Assembly: GCA_029263945.1 (NCBI GenBank)
Contig: JARIDM010000020.1
Coordinates: forward strand, 1 to 42,694
Origin: Sporosarcina sp.
GTDB taxonomy: Bacteria > Bacillota > Bacilli > Bacillales_A > Planococcaceae
Direction of reading: 5' to 3'
Length of the DNA stretch: 42,694 nt
This document shows, piece after piece, positions 9,088-18,130 of the stretch; positions within the stretch are counted from its first letter, which is position 1; every line of letters starts with the position of its first letter. The position numbers and the translations under genes were made by a program. The notes beneath the pieces were generated by a model. It worked only from the letters and a program-made list of their open reading frames with translations, was not told the DNA's origin and did not search any database.

Positions 9088-9420
9088 ATGGCTCGTAAAA
9101 AAAATACACTTTTACTCGCAACAATGGCTGCAGGTGCATACGCTTATTTTAGTAAAAAAGAGAATAGGGATAAAGCTCAAGTTGCCTTCAATAATATGAA
9201 GACGAAAGTAGATTCTTTTATCGAGTCACAGAAGGTTCAACGTAACCCGGAATCTAAAGCAGGTCATCCAGATCCTTATGATGCAGAAGACAATCAAATG
9301 GTAAGTGAGGGTGCACAGACAAGCGTTCATTATTATAACCAAGAAGTGCAAGAAGATGAGAAGAATGATTCAGATGGTTTGTATAAGAAAAAAGATGCTG
9401 ATTCAGAACTAGAGAAGTAG
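9088..9420 (+). CDS. YtxH-like small general-stress-type protein, function unknown
   Basis: MARKKNTLLLATMAAGAYAYFSKKENRDKAQVAFNNMKTKVDSFIES: short hydrophobic N-terminus then KKENRDKAQ, charged C-terminus. Confidence 0.6.
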   Translation: MARKKNTLLLATMAAGAYAYFSKKENRDKAQVAFNNMKTKVDSFIESQKVQRNPESKAGHPDPYDAEDNQMVSEGAQTSVHYYNQEVQEDEKNDSDGLYKKKDADSELEK

Positions 9421-9517
9421 TCTAACTCGTTTCATAGTAATATCTTATTCCGACACGATCTATACGTGTAGTGGGCTTAAGCTGCTGTGGAGTTTGATTG
9501 ACTCACAATAGGTAGAC

Positions 9518-9582
9518 GCTCGCTTCGGCTTTGGCTGAAGCGAGTTCAAACTTCAACTGTTTTTATCTCTCGGAAGTTTGAA
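9518..9582 (+). other. Two adjacent hairpins in the leader of the AraC-family gene
   Basis: GCTCGCTTC/GAAGCGAG (9518-9544) directly followed by TTCAAACTTC/GAAGTTTGAA (9545-9582). Confidence 0.6.
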
Positions 9583-9615
9583 TTTCGACAAACTTAATGG
9601 TAAGAGGTGAACGGA

Positions 9616-10380
9616 ATGGAGCAAGTTGAATTAAGCAGCAATAAACTTTTTATGCCAATCGATAAGTCTGTCGATTTTGTGGACTTCTATAAAAAAGAAG
9701 CGACTTTCTTAGCCGAATTATATGGTTTTGAAAAAAGCAAAGCGCAGCAATCGATTAGAGAAGTTATTCAATCTGTCACGAACTATTCTATTCAAAATGA
9801 AGAGAACCAGCTTAAGTTTTATCTCATTACACTTTCTGGCCTAATTTCCAGACATATGGTACGTCAGCAGTTTCCAGCAGAGACAGCGTTTGGATTTAAT
9901 TCGATTTGTTTGAGCGTGATTGAAGAAAAGTTAAGTATAATCGATGCGAACAATGTCGCAGATGAGCTCATTGAATTATTTTTATACATAAACCAAGAAA
10001 AACAGAAGCCCACTCTTATGCATCATACCGTAAACAAAGTAGTCGCATACATTGACGATGAAATAGAATCACCGATGTCTGTAGAGGGATTAGCACATAC
10101 TTTTGAAATCAGTACAAGTCATTTGTCACGAATCTTTCGTGAGTATGCTGGGATTACACTCGTTGAGTATATCAATATGAAAAAAGTAGAAGAATCACAA
10201 TACTTTTTGCGGTTTACATCAAATAAGATTACGGATATTTCACAGCACTTTAACTTTTGCAATCAAAGCTATTATACCCGTGTTTTTAAGAAATATACGG
10301 GAGAAACACCGAGACGTTTTCGTAACCAAGTAGGCGATAATTATTTTAAATTTACATTTTCTAAAGAAAAAATTGAATAA
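9616..10380 (+). CDS. AraC/XylS-family transcriptional regulator
   Basis: C-terminal two-HTH domain: VEGLAHTFEISTSHLSRIFREYAG...ITDISQHFNFCNQSYYTRVFKKYTGETPRRFR; ATG 9616 follows the SD AAGAGGTG. Confidence 0.88.
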   Translation: MEQVELSSNKLFMPIDKSVDFVDFYKKEATFLAELYGFEKSKAQQSIREVIQSVTNYSIQNEENQLKFYLITLSGLISRHMVRQQFPAETAFGFNSICLSVIEEKLSIIDANNVADELIELFLYINQEKQKPTLMHHTVNKVVAYIDDEIESPMSVEGLAHTFEISTSHLSRIFREYAGITLVEYINMKKVEESQYFLRFTSNKITDISQHFNFCNQSYYTRVFKKYTGETPRRFRNQVGDNYFKFTFSKEKIE

Positions 10381-10455
10381 TTGCAGAGAATAATTGTAAA
10401 ACCAAGTCCTTTTGTTGTATACTTTGCAGTAGTTTGAAATAGTGAAGGTGAATCT

Positions 10456-11346
10456 ATGAAGAAGAGATTAAGCTTAGTAACGATATTAATGACAGCAGCT
10501 ATATTCTTAAGTGGTTGTGCTGGTGTCGAGAACCAAGAAGGAAAATTTTACGATTTTCTCGTTAGACCAATGGAATGGCTACTGAATTTCTTTAGTGGTC
10601 AATTTGGCGGTAGTTATGGATGGGCAATCATTGTCATTACTGTACTCATTAGACTTATTTTAATGCCTTTGATGCTTAAAAACTATAAGACGCAACAAGA
10701 TATGAAAGTGAAGATGGACGCACTTCGTCCAGAAATGGAAGACGTCCAGAAGCGAATTAAGGCTGCAAAAGAAACAGACGACAAAGAAGAACAAATGAAG
10801 CTTCAGCAAGAAATGATGGGCTTATATACAAAGCATGGGGTTAATCCGTTAAATATGGGTTGTCTACCACTTGTTCTGCAAATGCCAATTATTATGGGGT
10901 TATATTTTGCAATTCTTTATTCACCAGAAGTAAAGGCAACAAAGTTCCTTTGGTTTGAACTGGGTCAACCGGATATGATCATGATGTTAATTGCGGGTGG
11001 TGTTTATTTCATTCAAGCGCGCGTTTCATTGTGGACAATGCCAGACCAACAAAAGCAACAAATGAAAATGTTCATTTATTTGTCACCTGTTATGATTATG
11101 TTCATATCATTTAAAGCGGTAGCTGCTTTACCACTTTATTGGGCTGTTGGGGGTGCACTACTCGTATTCCAAACTTATTTAGGACGCAAATTGTATTTTA
11201 AGGAAGTGGAACCAGTAGCAGCACCAATAGAAACACCAGCAAAAAACGAGACGACGGATAAAGGTAAGAAGAATTCTAAGTCGGAAATCGTTGAATCAAA
11301 TACACAGAACAACAAGAATAAAGGTTCAAATCCAAAGAAGAAATAG
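10456..11346 (+). CDS. yidC: Membrane protein insertase YidC/OxaA (lipoprotein type)
   Basis: Lipobox LSGC; YGWAIIVITVLIRLILMPLMLKNYKTQQDMK...GCLPLVLQMPIIMGLYFAI. Confidence 0.93.
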   Translation: MKKRLSLVTILMTAAIFLSGCAGVENQEGKFYDFLVRPMEWLLNFFSGQFGGSYGWAIIVITVLIRLILMPLMLKNYKTQQDMKVKMDALRPEMEDVQKRIKAAKETDDKEEQMKLQQEMMGLYTKHGVNPLNMGCLPLVLQMPIIMGLYFAILYSPEVKATKFLWFELGQPDMIMMLIAGGVYFIQARVSLWTMPDQQKQQMKMFIYLSPVMIMFISFKAVAALPLYWAVGGALLVFQTYLGRKLYFKEVEPVAAPIETPAKNETTDKGKKNSKSEIVESNTQNNKNKGSNPKKK

Positions 11347-11356
11347 TAGATTGACG

Positions 11357-11387
11357 AAGACCGAAGAATTTTCTTCGGTCTTTTTTT
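11357..11387 (+). terminator. Intrinsic terminator after yidC
   Basis: AAGACCGAAGAA tt TTCTTCGGTC TTTTTTT. Confidence 0.85.
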
Positions 11388-11400
11388 GGAGGTTATAAAA

Positions 11401-11649
11401 GTGAATGTTAAATGGTTTTTGGGTATAGGGATTGCGATTGGAATTGTTGCCGCCGCTTATTCGGTGATGCAAAGTAATTTCAATTTTGTTATGCTTTCCG
11501 TCATTGGTGTATTTATTTTTACGAATGGTCTCCGCGCAGTTGCTTTTCGTGAGCGAGGGATGATGAGAGAAGCTAAAATCATGTTCGTCGTATCTCTTTT
11601 CTGTATACTCGCTTTTATTGTCTTATTATTTCTATTAATCATGACTTGA
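11401..11649 (+). CDS. Small membrane protein (about 82 aa), unknown function
   Basis: GTG 11401 after SD GGAGGT; hydrophobic segments VKWFLGIGIAIGIVAAAYSVMQ and IMFVVSLFCILAFIVLLFLLIM. Confidence 0.65.
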   Translation: MNVKWFLGIGIAIGIVAAAYSVMQSNFNFVMLSVIGVFIFTNGLRAVAFRERGMMREAKIMFVVSLFCILAFIVLLFLLIMT

Positions 11650-11756
11650 CTAAAGGGGTTAATGATTGAACTCATTCCTTTTATCAAAGCGATAAAGCGA
11701 CTAGAAAGAAAAATAGTGATAAAATAAGAAGATGCTGGGAAAAGGAAGGCTGCAAA

Positions 11757-12632
11757 ATGAAAAAAAATAAACGTTATGGTTTTCAATCTGCCAAAAAGAA
11801 AAAGAAAAAGAGAAAGATTGTATATGTTAGTCTCACCGTTATTTTGGGTTTACTATTGGTCGTTTCAGTCGTATGGATTGGTATGAATGAATGGAATATC
11901 AAGCAAAGTTATCAGCAAATCCAAAACGCAATGGGGTTAACGGCGGACGATGAAGATCAGTCCTTAGCGCCTATTGAAGAAATCCCTACTCCTCACGAAG
12001 AAATTGTTGAACCTAAGCCAATGCCAGAATCTGCGCCTGAATCGAAGCCGATAAAGCCAGAGACAACAGAAGATTTTGTAAGCTATGTGGAAGGACAAGA
12101 ATTACCTACAGAACCAACGTATATAAAAGGAATGCTCATTGCGAGTAAAAAGTATCCACTCCCAAGTACTTTCGCGCCAGGAGAAAGTAAAGATGCGCGC
12201 GTTGCTTTTGATAAAATGGCGGCAGCAGCATTGTTGGACGACTTTCGTTTAACAGCCTTTAGTACATATCGTTCATTTGAATATCAAACAGACTTATATC
12301 AACGTTATGTGGAACGAGACGGGATTGAGGAAGCGGACCGTTACAGTGCACGTCCTGGCTATTCTGAACATCAGACGGGCTTAGCCTTTGACATCGGGGA
12401 AGTAGATAAGCAAGAAGACTGGGCAACCTCAAGATTTGGCGAAACAGATGCAGGTCGATGGATCGCTGAAAATGCACACAAGTATGGATTTATTATGCGT
12501 TATCCTGATGGTAAAGAACCGATTACAGGTTATATGTATGAGTCCTGGCATTTTCGGTATGTTGGGCAAGAAATTGCCACCGAAATATATAAGGACAAAA
12601 GTACACTAGAAGAATATTTAGGTGTGAAATAA
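11757..12632 (+). CDS. VanY/LdcB-type D,D- or L,D-carboxypeptidase
   Basis: YSARPGYSEHQTGLAFDIGE and ESWHFRYVG zinc peptidase motifs; N-terminal TM anchor. Confidence 0.9.
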   Translation: MKKNKRYGFQSAKKKKKKRKIVYVSLTVILGLLLVVSVVWIGMNEWNIKQSYQQIQNAMGLTADDEDQSLAPIEEIPTPHEEIVEPKPMPESAPESKPIKPETTEDFVSYVEGQELPTEPTYIKGMLIASKKYPLPSTFAPGESKDARVAFDKMAAAALLDDFRLTAFSTYRSFEYQTDLYQRYVERDGIEEADRYSARPGYSEHQTGLAFDIGEVDKQEDWATSRFGETDAGRWIAENAHKYGFIMRYPDGKEPITGYMYESWHFRYVGQEIATEIYKDKSTLEEYLGVK

Positions 12633-12636
12633 CGCC

Positions 12637-12669
12637 AAAAGGACACTCAATCGTAGAGTGTCCTTTTTG
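12637..12669. terminator. Intrinsic terminator
   Basis: AAAAGGACACTC aatcgta GAGTGTCCTTTT. Confidence 0.85.
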
Positions 12670-12683
12670 ATATAGAAAGAATA

Positions 12684-14135
12684 TTATAAAATAGGAGAAA
12701 TAAGATTGGCGATCGACTCTTTTAATTTAATAACTGTCGAGCGATTCTCATACATCTCACGCGTTAATTCTGATGATAGTAAAATATCTTGTTCGAAAAG
12801 TTCCGCGAGTTTGTGAGATGTATCTTGGTCATAGATAAATGCATTCACTTCAAAATTTAACTTAAAGCTACGCACATCGATATTGGCAGTTCCGACTGTA
12901 GAAACCTCGTCATCGATAACGATTTGTTTCGTATGAAGGAAGCCGTTTTCATAAATAAAAATTTTAGCGCCCGCCTTAAGTAATGAACCAACGTTTGCAT
13001 AAGTTGCCCAGTAAACAAAGATGTGGTCAGGTTTGTTGGGAATCATAATTCTGACATCAACGCCTGACAAACAAGCAATGCGCAAAGCATCTAAAAAGCT
13101 AATGTCAGGAATAAAGTAAGGTGTTTGAATGTAAATATACTTTTTGGCAGTGAAAATCATTTTTAAATAACCATCTTTAATTTGTTCCCATTCAGCATCT
13201 GGTCCACTAGAAACAATTTGTACACTGACATTTCCCTTGCGTGGAATAATTGGGAAAAACTTCTCTGAGTATTCGATATCCATATTTCCAGAAGCTTGGT
13301 TCCAATCTAGTATAAACCTGGATTGGATCGGATGAACTGCACTTCCTTCAATCCGTAGATGTGTATCACGCCAATAACCAAATCTTTTCTTCAGTCCTAA
13401 ATATTCATCCCCGACGTTAAATCCACCAATATAACCAATACGACCATCCACAACGACAATCTTTCGGTGATTACGATAATTTAGTCGTGGGTTAATGAGC
13501 GGCAGAACCGAAGGAAAGAAAGCCTCGACCTGTCCACCGTGTTTGATAAGCTCACGAAACTGTCGTTTGTAAAGACCTCTGGAACCCATGTCATCGTAAA
13601 GCACGCGAACTTGAACCCCTTGTTTTGCTTTTCTAATGAGTATATCAAGTATCCGCGTACCAAGATTATCGAGTTTGAAAATATAATATTGGAAATGAAT
13701 ATGTTCTTTTGCCATTTCCAAGTCTTTAATAAGTGACTCGAATTTTGCATGTCCGTCGTTGAAAATTTCTAGGTTATTGTCTTGCGTTAAGACCGCCTGA
13801 TTATTTCGTAAGTGTAAATAAATCATGTCCTTATGTTTTTCAGTTTCCGCTAATCGGTATTCAAGTGTGTTTTCTTCGATGGCCGTCATTTGATAATCGA
13901 TTAGTTGGTCAATCCCGATTTTTGCTTTTCTTTCCCAACGAAAGAGATGTCTCTTTCTTAACTTTCTCCCCAATAGTAAATAAATAATAAATCCGAAGAC
14001 AGGAATAAAGAATAAAACCATAAGCCAAGCCCATGTAGACGTTGCATCTCGTCGTTCGAGAAAGATTAATGCAATTGCGAGGAAAATGTTTAAAATAAGT
14101 GTAATTGTAGCAATTACGCTAATTAAGCTTGTCAT
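12684..14135 (-). CDS. cls: Cardiolipin synthase
   Basis: Two HKD motifs: HRKIVVVDGRIGYIGGFN and HTKQIVIDDEVSTVGTANID; two N-terminal TMs. Confidence 0.92.
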   Translation of the reverse strand: MTSLISVIATITLILNIFLAIALIFLERRDATSTWAWLMVLFFIPVFGFIIYLLLGRKLRKRHLFRWERKAKIGIDQLIDYQMTAIEENTLEYRLAETEKHKDMIYLHLRNNQAVLTQDNNLEIFNDGHAKFESLIKDLEMAKEHIHFQYYIFKLDNLGTRILDILIRKAKQGVQVRVLYDDMGSRGLYKRQFRELIKHGGQVEAFFPSVLPLINPRLNYRNHRKIVVVDGRIGYIGGFNVGDEYLGLKKRFGYWRDTHLRIEGSAVHPIQSRFILDWNQASGNMDIEYSEKFFPIIPRKGNVSVQIVSSGPDAEWEQIKDGYLKMIFTAKKYIYIQTPYFIPDISFLDALRIACLSGVDVRIMIPNKPDHIFVYWATYANVGSLLKAGAKIFIYENGFLHTKQIVIDDEVSTVGTANIDVRSFKLNFEVNAFIYDQDTSHKLAELFEQDILLSSELTREMYENRSTVIKLKESIANLISPIL

Positions 14136-14239
14136 ATGCGCCTCCTAGAAGTAATCGTTGCTTACTCTACAGTATAGCGGATTATCGTATGGAAGATGAA
14201 GGAAAGTACTAAATTCTATTCTTTTTTTCTATAAAACTG

Positions 14240-14264
14240 AATACCTACTTTACTGATAGGTTTT
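14240..14264. promoter_or_regulatory. Possible CymR-like operator upstream of tcyP
   Basis: AATACCTACTTTACTGATAGGTTTT; CC...AGG dyad recalling the CymR box. Weak, from motif memory only. Confidence 0.25.
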
Positions 14265-14313
14265 ACTGTGTTAAAGTATATTTAATCTAATTATCATATG
14301 AGGGGGAACTTGT

Positions 14314-15702
14314 TTGGATACTTTCTTTTTGTTATTGAATATTGCAGGCTTACTTTTGCTCGTTGGTTTACTCTATGCCATGCATAGAAAAGGCGTTTCT
14401 TTTTCTAAAAGAGTGTTTACAGGATTAGGGCTTGGTATTATTTTGGGTTTGGTTTTACATTTTTCTTATGGAGCAGATTCAGCTGTGCTAGCAGCATCGA
14501 TGCCTTGGTTCAATCTCATAGGAATTGGTTATGTGAAACTATTACAGATGATCGTCATGCCACTTGTGTTCATTTCAATACTAGCTGCTTTTACGAAAGT
14601 AACGATCGGCAAGAACTTTGGTAAAATGGCAGGATCGATTTTAGGGATATTAATCGGGACGACGGCGATTGCTGCTGTGATTGGTATTTCTGTAACGTTG
14701 TTATTTGGACTTGATGCCTCTACGATTGTTCAAGGAGAAGCAGAGCTAACGAGGGGTCTTTCCATTGAGGAAAGCTCTGCGGCAGTTGCAGATCGCGCCT
14801 TACCAGATCAGTTGCTAGAATTACTTCCTGCGAATCCATTTTTGGACTTTACAGGGGCACGGCCTACATCGACGATTGGTGTCGTCATTTTTGCCGCATT
14901 TTTAGGCTTTGCCTATGTAGCAATCTCGCGACGTGAACCCGAAAATGCAGCAACTGTAAAAAAAGGAATTGATGCAATCTATTCCTTAATCATGGGCATT
15001 GTTAGAATTGTCCTACGTTTAACGCCGTATGGGATTTTAGCAATTATTGCACGTACGGTGGCAACGTCCGATTTTGGGGCCATTTATAGTTTAGGGAAGT
15101 TTGTGCTCGCTTCATACATTGCGCTTGCTGTAATGTTTGGGATTCATTTAATCATCTTAACGATCTCAGGTCTAAATCCGGTGACTTATGTGAAAAAAGC
15201 TGGAGACGCATTACTTTTTGCTTTTACATCAAGATCGAGTGCAGGTACTTTGCCGCTTAATATAAACACCCAAACAAACCGATTAGGTGTGCCAGATGGG
15301 ATTGCGAACTTTGCGGGTTCCTTTGGGTTATCCATTGGACAAAATGGTTGTGCAGGTATTTATCCTGCAATGCTTGCGGTAATGATTGCGCCATCAGTGG
15401 GTCAGCCTATTGATGCGCAGTTCATTTTAACGCTCGTTGTAATTGTTGCGATTAGTTCCTTTGGGGTTGCGGGTGTTGGTGGAGGCGCAACATTTGCTGC
15501 GATTCTCGTGCTTTCTGCATTGAATTTACCCATTGCACTAGCGGGTCTTTTAATCTCTGTGGAACCATTGATAGACATGGGCAGAACAGCGGTCAATGTG
15601 AGTGGCTCAATGACTGCCGGTGTGACTACGGCTCGCTTGTCTGGCGAATTAGATGTAGCAATGTATAATGACGACGTAACAGAACAAACAGTAGAGGCTT
15701 AA
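14314..15702 (+). CDS. tcyP: L-cystine uptake protein TcyP (DAACS sodium symporter family)
   Basis: TTG start; MHRKGVSFSKRVFTGLGLGIILGLVLHFSYG...TSRSSAGTLPLNINTQTNRLGVPDGIANFAGSFG. Confidence 0.88.
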   Translation: MDTFFLLLNIAGLLLLVGLLYAMHRKGVSFSKRVFTGLGLGIILGLVLHFSYGADSAVLAASMPWFNLIGIGYVKLLQMIVMPLVFISILAAFTKVTIGKNFGKMAGSILGILIGTTAIAAVIGISVTLLFGLDASTIVQGEAELTRGLSIEESSAAVADRALPDQLLELLPANPFLDFTGARPTSTIGVVIFAAFLGFAYVAISRREPENAATVKKGIDAIYSLIMGIVRIVLRLTPYGILAIIARTVATSDFGAIYSLGKFVLASYIALAVMFGIHLIILTISGLNPVTYVKKAGDALLFAFTSRSSAGTLPLNINTQTNRLGVPDGIANFAGSFGLSIGQNGCAGIYPAMLAVMIAPSVGQPIDAQFILTLVVIVAISSFGVAGVGGGATFAAILVLSALNLPIALAGLLISVEPLIDMGRTAVNVSGSMTAGVTTARLSGELDVAMYNDDVTEQTVEA

Positions 15703-15762
15703 GAATTCTTAACTTTAAAATGAGGTTGGGACAAAAGGGGAAATAACGAAGTAATCAATGTG

Positions 15763-15807
15763 AAACCGCGTGAAACCAAGGTTCTTGTACTTGGCTTCAC
15801 GCGGTTT
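15763..15807 (+). terminator. Strong hairpin, possibly the tcyP terminator
   Basis: AAACCGCGTGAAACCAAG gttcttgta CTTGGCTTCACGCGGTTT: 17 of 18 positions paired, followed by a T run. Confidence 0.7.
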
Positions 15808-15882
15808 TTGCATCTCGCGCTTCTTGAAAAGAATCAAAAGTTCAAGAGAAAACGCAACCAGCTAGGTTATAGGCTTCGTTTC

Positions 15883-15966
15883 GCCGATAAGTATGCGAAA
15901 AGTGCTGATAACCTTCGAAAAAGTGCCGATCACGACTTGAAAACCGCTGATAACACAAATGAAACC
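15883..15966. repeat. Tandem repeat, four degenerate 21-bp units
   Basis: gccgataagtatgcgaaaagt / gctgataaccttcgaaaaagt / gccgatcacgacttgaaaacc / gctgataacacaaatgaaacc; encodes ADKYAKS-ADNLRKS-ADHDLKT-ADNTNET in the ORF at 15760-15972. Confidence 0.85.
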
Positions 15967-16041
15967 GTGTGAAACCAAGGATCTTGTTACTTGTCTTCAC
16001 GTGGGTTGGTTTTTGTCCTAGTCACATTTTTTAAAAAGTAA

Positions 16042-16074
16042 TTGACAATTGAGAATGAGAACCGTTATCATTAC
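16042..16074 (+). promoter_or_regulatory. Promoter with overlapping Fur box
   Basis: TTGACA at 16042 and TGAGAATGAGAACCGTTATCATTA (16050-16073), similar to the GATAATGATAATCATTATC Fur consensus. Confidence 0.7.
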
Positions 16075-16089
16075 ATAGAACACTGAGAC

Positions 16090-16108
16090 TGAAAATCATT
16101 CTCAATTA
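16090..16108 (+). promoter_or_regulatory. Second Fur box candidate
   Basis: TGAAAATCATTCTCAATTA. Confidence 0.6.
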
Positions 16109-16131
16109 AAAAGTAAGTGGAGGGATAGAGA

Positions 16132-17124
16132 TTGAAAAGACTATATTTGGCTTTATTAATTGGCGCATTAGCCGTAATGACTGCATGTTCTGCTGATGCA
16201 AAGAAGGATGATAACGAAAAGGACATCGTGAAAGAGGATGTAGCAGAAGTGGATGTAGCGGAAGAGGGCACATATAGTCTCGAAAATGATGGCATCGATC
16301 AAGCCGCTTTTGATAAAGCGCTTGCAGCGTTTCCTGAAGAAACACCAGAGCGTATTATAACGACCTCAGTTCCGTTAACTGAGATGCTCCATTTACTTGA
16401 CGTGATGCCGGTGGGCGTTCCGACTTCTACCAATCCGATTCCTGCTGAGTTTGATGCAGTTGAAAGAATTGGTTCTCCGATGCAACCAGACCTTGAAGTC
16501 GTCGCAAACTTAGAACCAGACCTAATTTTAGGTGCAGAAACTTTACGCAGTACTTTAGAAGAAGTATTGGCTGATTTTAAATTAGCGCCTACTTATTTAC
16601 CTACAGAATCATTTGATCACTTAAAACTAAGTTTTAAAGTGTTAGGGACTTATTTTAATAAAAAAGAGGAAATGGATGAAAAACTAGCATCTATTTTAGA
16701 AAAAGAAAATGAATTGATTGAACAAGCAAAAGGAAAAGAGATGCCAAGTGTATTACTGATGATTGGAACTTCAGATTCTTTCATGGTCATGAGTGAACGT
16801 ACTTACCTAGGGAGTCTTGTGAAGAAGCTAGGTGCAGATAATATAGCAACATCTGTCCTTGACGTAAAAGAAACATTTGCCCCTGCGAATATGGAAGATA
16901 TTGTAGTAGCGGATCCAGATGTGATTTTAGTCCTCGCATCTGGAGATCACGGTGCCTCAGAAGATATGTTCAAAAAAGAAGTTGAAAGCAATGATACATG
17001 GACAAAACTGTCCGCTTATAAAAACGATAAAATTGAAATTCTAGATTATGACGTATTTGGCGTGACATCGATTCTTAACGTAGAGGATGCATTGACGCAA
17101 ATCTCAACTTATTTCTATGAATAA
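16132..17124 (+). CDS. Iron/heme ABC transporter substrate-binding lipoprotein
   Basis: Lipobox MTAC; periplasmic-binding fold: PERIITTSVPLTEMLHLLDVMPVGVPTS...EPDLILGAETL. Confidence 0.85.
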   Translation: MKRLYLALLIGALAVMTACSADAKKDDNEKDIVKEDVAEVDVAEEGTYSLENDGIDQAAFDKALAAFPEETPERIITTSVPLTEMLHLLDVMPVGVPTSTNPIPAEFDAVERIGSPMQPDLEVVANLEPDLILGAETLRSTLEEVLADFKLAPTYLPTESFDHLKLSFKVLGTYFNKKEEMDEKLASILEKENELIEQAKGKEMPSVLLMIGTSDSFMVMSERTYLGSLVKKLGADNIATSVLDVKETFAPANMEDIVVADPDVILVLASGDHGASEDMFKKEVESNDTWTKLSAYKNDKIEILDYDVFGVTSILNVEDALTQISTYFYE

Positions 17125-17139
17125 AAGAGGAGCTTGTAG

Positions 17140-18129
17140 GTGATTAAAAAATCTCGTAGTCGGACGATTGTCCTCGTAACCTTTCTGTTGTCGCTCATTG
17201 TAGCAGTGATTGCGATTGGATTAGGGAGTGTGACTGTACCCATTCCTGAGATATTCCAAACGATGTTTGGCTCATCATCTACGACAGTCAATGACACCAT
17301 TATATTTGATATTCGCTTGCCGCGTGTTGTATTGGCGATGGTGATTGGCGCTAATATTGCAATTTCTGGTGCGCTCTTACAAGCCGTTATGGGGAATCCG
17401 TTAGCAGATCCAGGGTTAACGGGTGTGACGAGTGGGGCTGCCGTTTGCGTACTCGTGATTATGCTCGTTGCACCGGAATATACACAATTCATTCCGATTG
17501 CGGCTTTTGTCGGTGGACTGATTGCTGCGACGCTTGTGTACTCGTTAGCCTGGAGGCGAAACGGGATCTCCCCGATTACGATTATTTTATCGGGTGTTGC
17601 GGTAAACGCTTTATGCGGCGGAGTTGTTGGGTATTTATCGATTATTTATAGCGATCGACTTCCTGCCGCAGTGCAATGGATGAACGGTAGTTTGGCGGCG
17701 AAAGGCAATAACGCTTTGTTTATGGTGTTGCCTTATGCGATTGTGGGCTGGATTTTATCCATATTTGCTGTTCGTAAGGCCAATATTATTCGGATGGGTG
17801 ACCAGGTTGCTGCAAACTTAGGAGAGAATGTCAATCGAATTCGAATCGTATTGTCATTGCTCGCTGTGTTTTTGGCAGCGGTATCGGTGGCGGCAATCGG
17901 AATGATTGGTTTTGTGGGACTTGTTGTTCCGCATATGGCACGCTTACTTGTCGGTTCCAATTATAAGTATTTATTGCCAATGAGTATGGCGTTAGGTGCG
18001 CTTGTCCTCCTTGTTGCAGATACAGGTGGACGAACGATATTTGCACCGTTAGAAATTCCCGCAGGTATTATTATGGCGGTGATCGGTGCACCTTACTTTT
18101 TATATCTGATGAGAAAGGGGACATTCTAA
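17140..18129 (+). CDS. FecCD-family iron/heme ABC transporter permease
   Basis: RLPRVVLAMVIGANIAISGALLQAVMGNPLADPGLTGVTSGA...GFVGLVVPHMARLLVG. Confidence 0.92.
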   Translation: MIKKSRSRTIVLVTFLLSLIVAVIAIGLGSVTVPIPEIFQTMFGSSSTTVNDTIIFDIRLPRVVLAMVIGANIAISGALLQAVMGNPLADPGLTGVTSGAAVCVLVIMLVAPEYTQFIPIAAFVGGLIAATLVYSLAWRRNGISPITIILSGVAVNALCGGVVGYLSIIYSDRLPAAVQWMNGSLAAKGNNALFMVLPYAIVGWILSIFAVRKANIIRMGDQVAANLGENVNRIRIVLSLLAVFLAAVSVAAIGMIGFVGLVVPHMARLLVGSNYKYLLPMSMALGALVLLVADTGGRTIFAPLEIPAGIIMAVIGAPYFLYLMRKGTF

Positions 18130-18130
18130 T

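Larger units (their letters stand above)
15722..16020. repeat. Composite repetitive intergenic element bounded by GTTGGGACAAAA / TTTTGTCCTAG inverted ends
   Basis: Outer inverted ends 15722-15736 and 16011-16020; two related ~50-bp hairpin copies (15761-15811 and 15960-16015); internal 21-bp tandem repeat. Confidence 0.7.

Noticed and set aside
15883-15966. Possible CRISPR array because of four regularly spaced repeats
   Set aside because: Units are contiguous 21-bp degenerate tandem repeats without unique spacers, and no cas genes are nearby.
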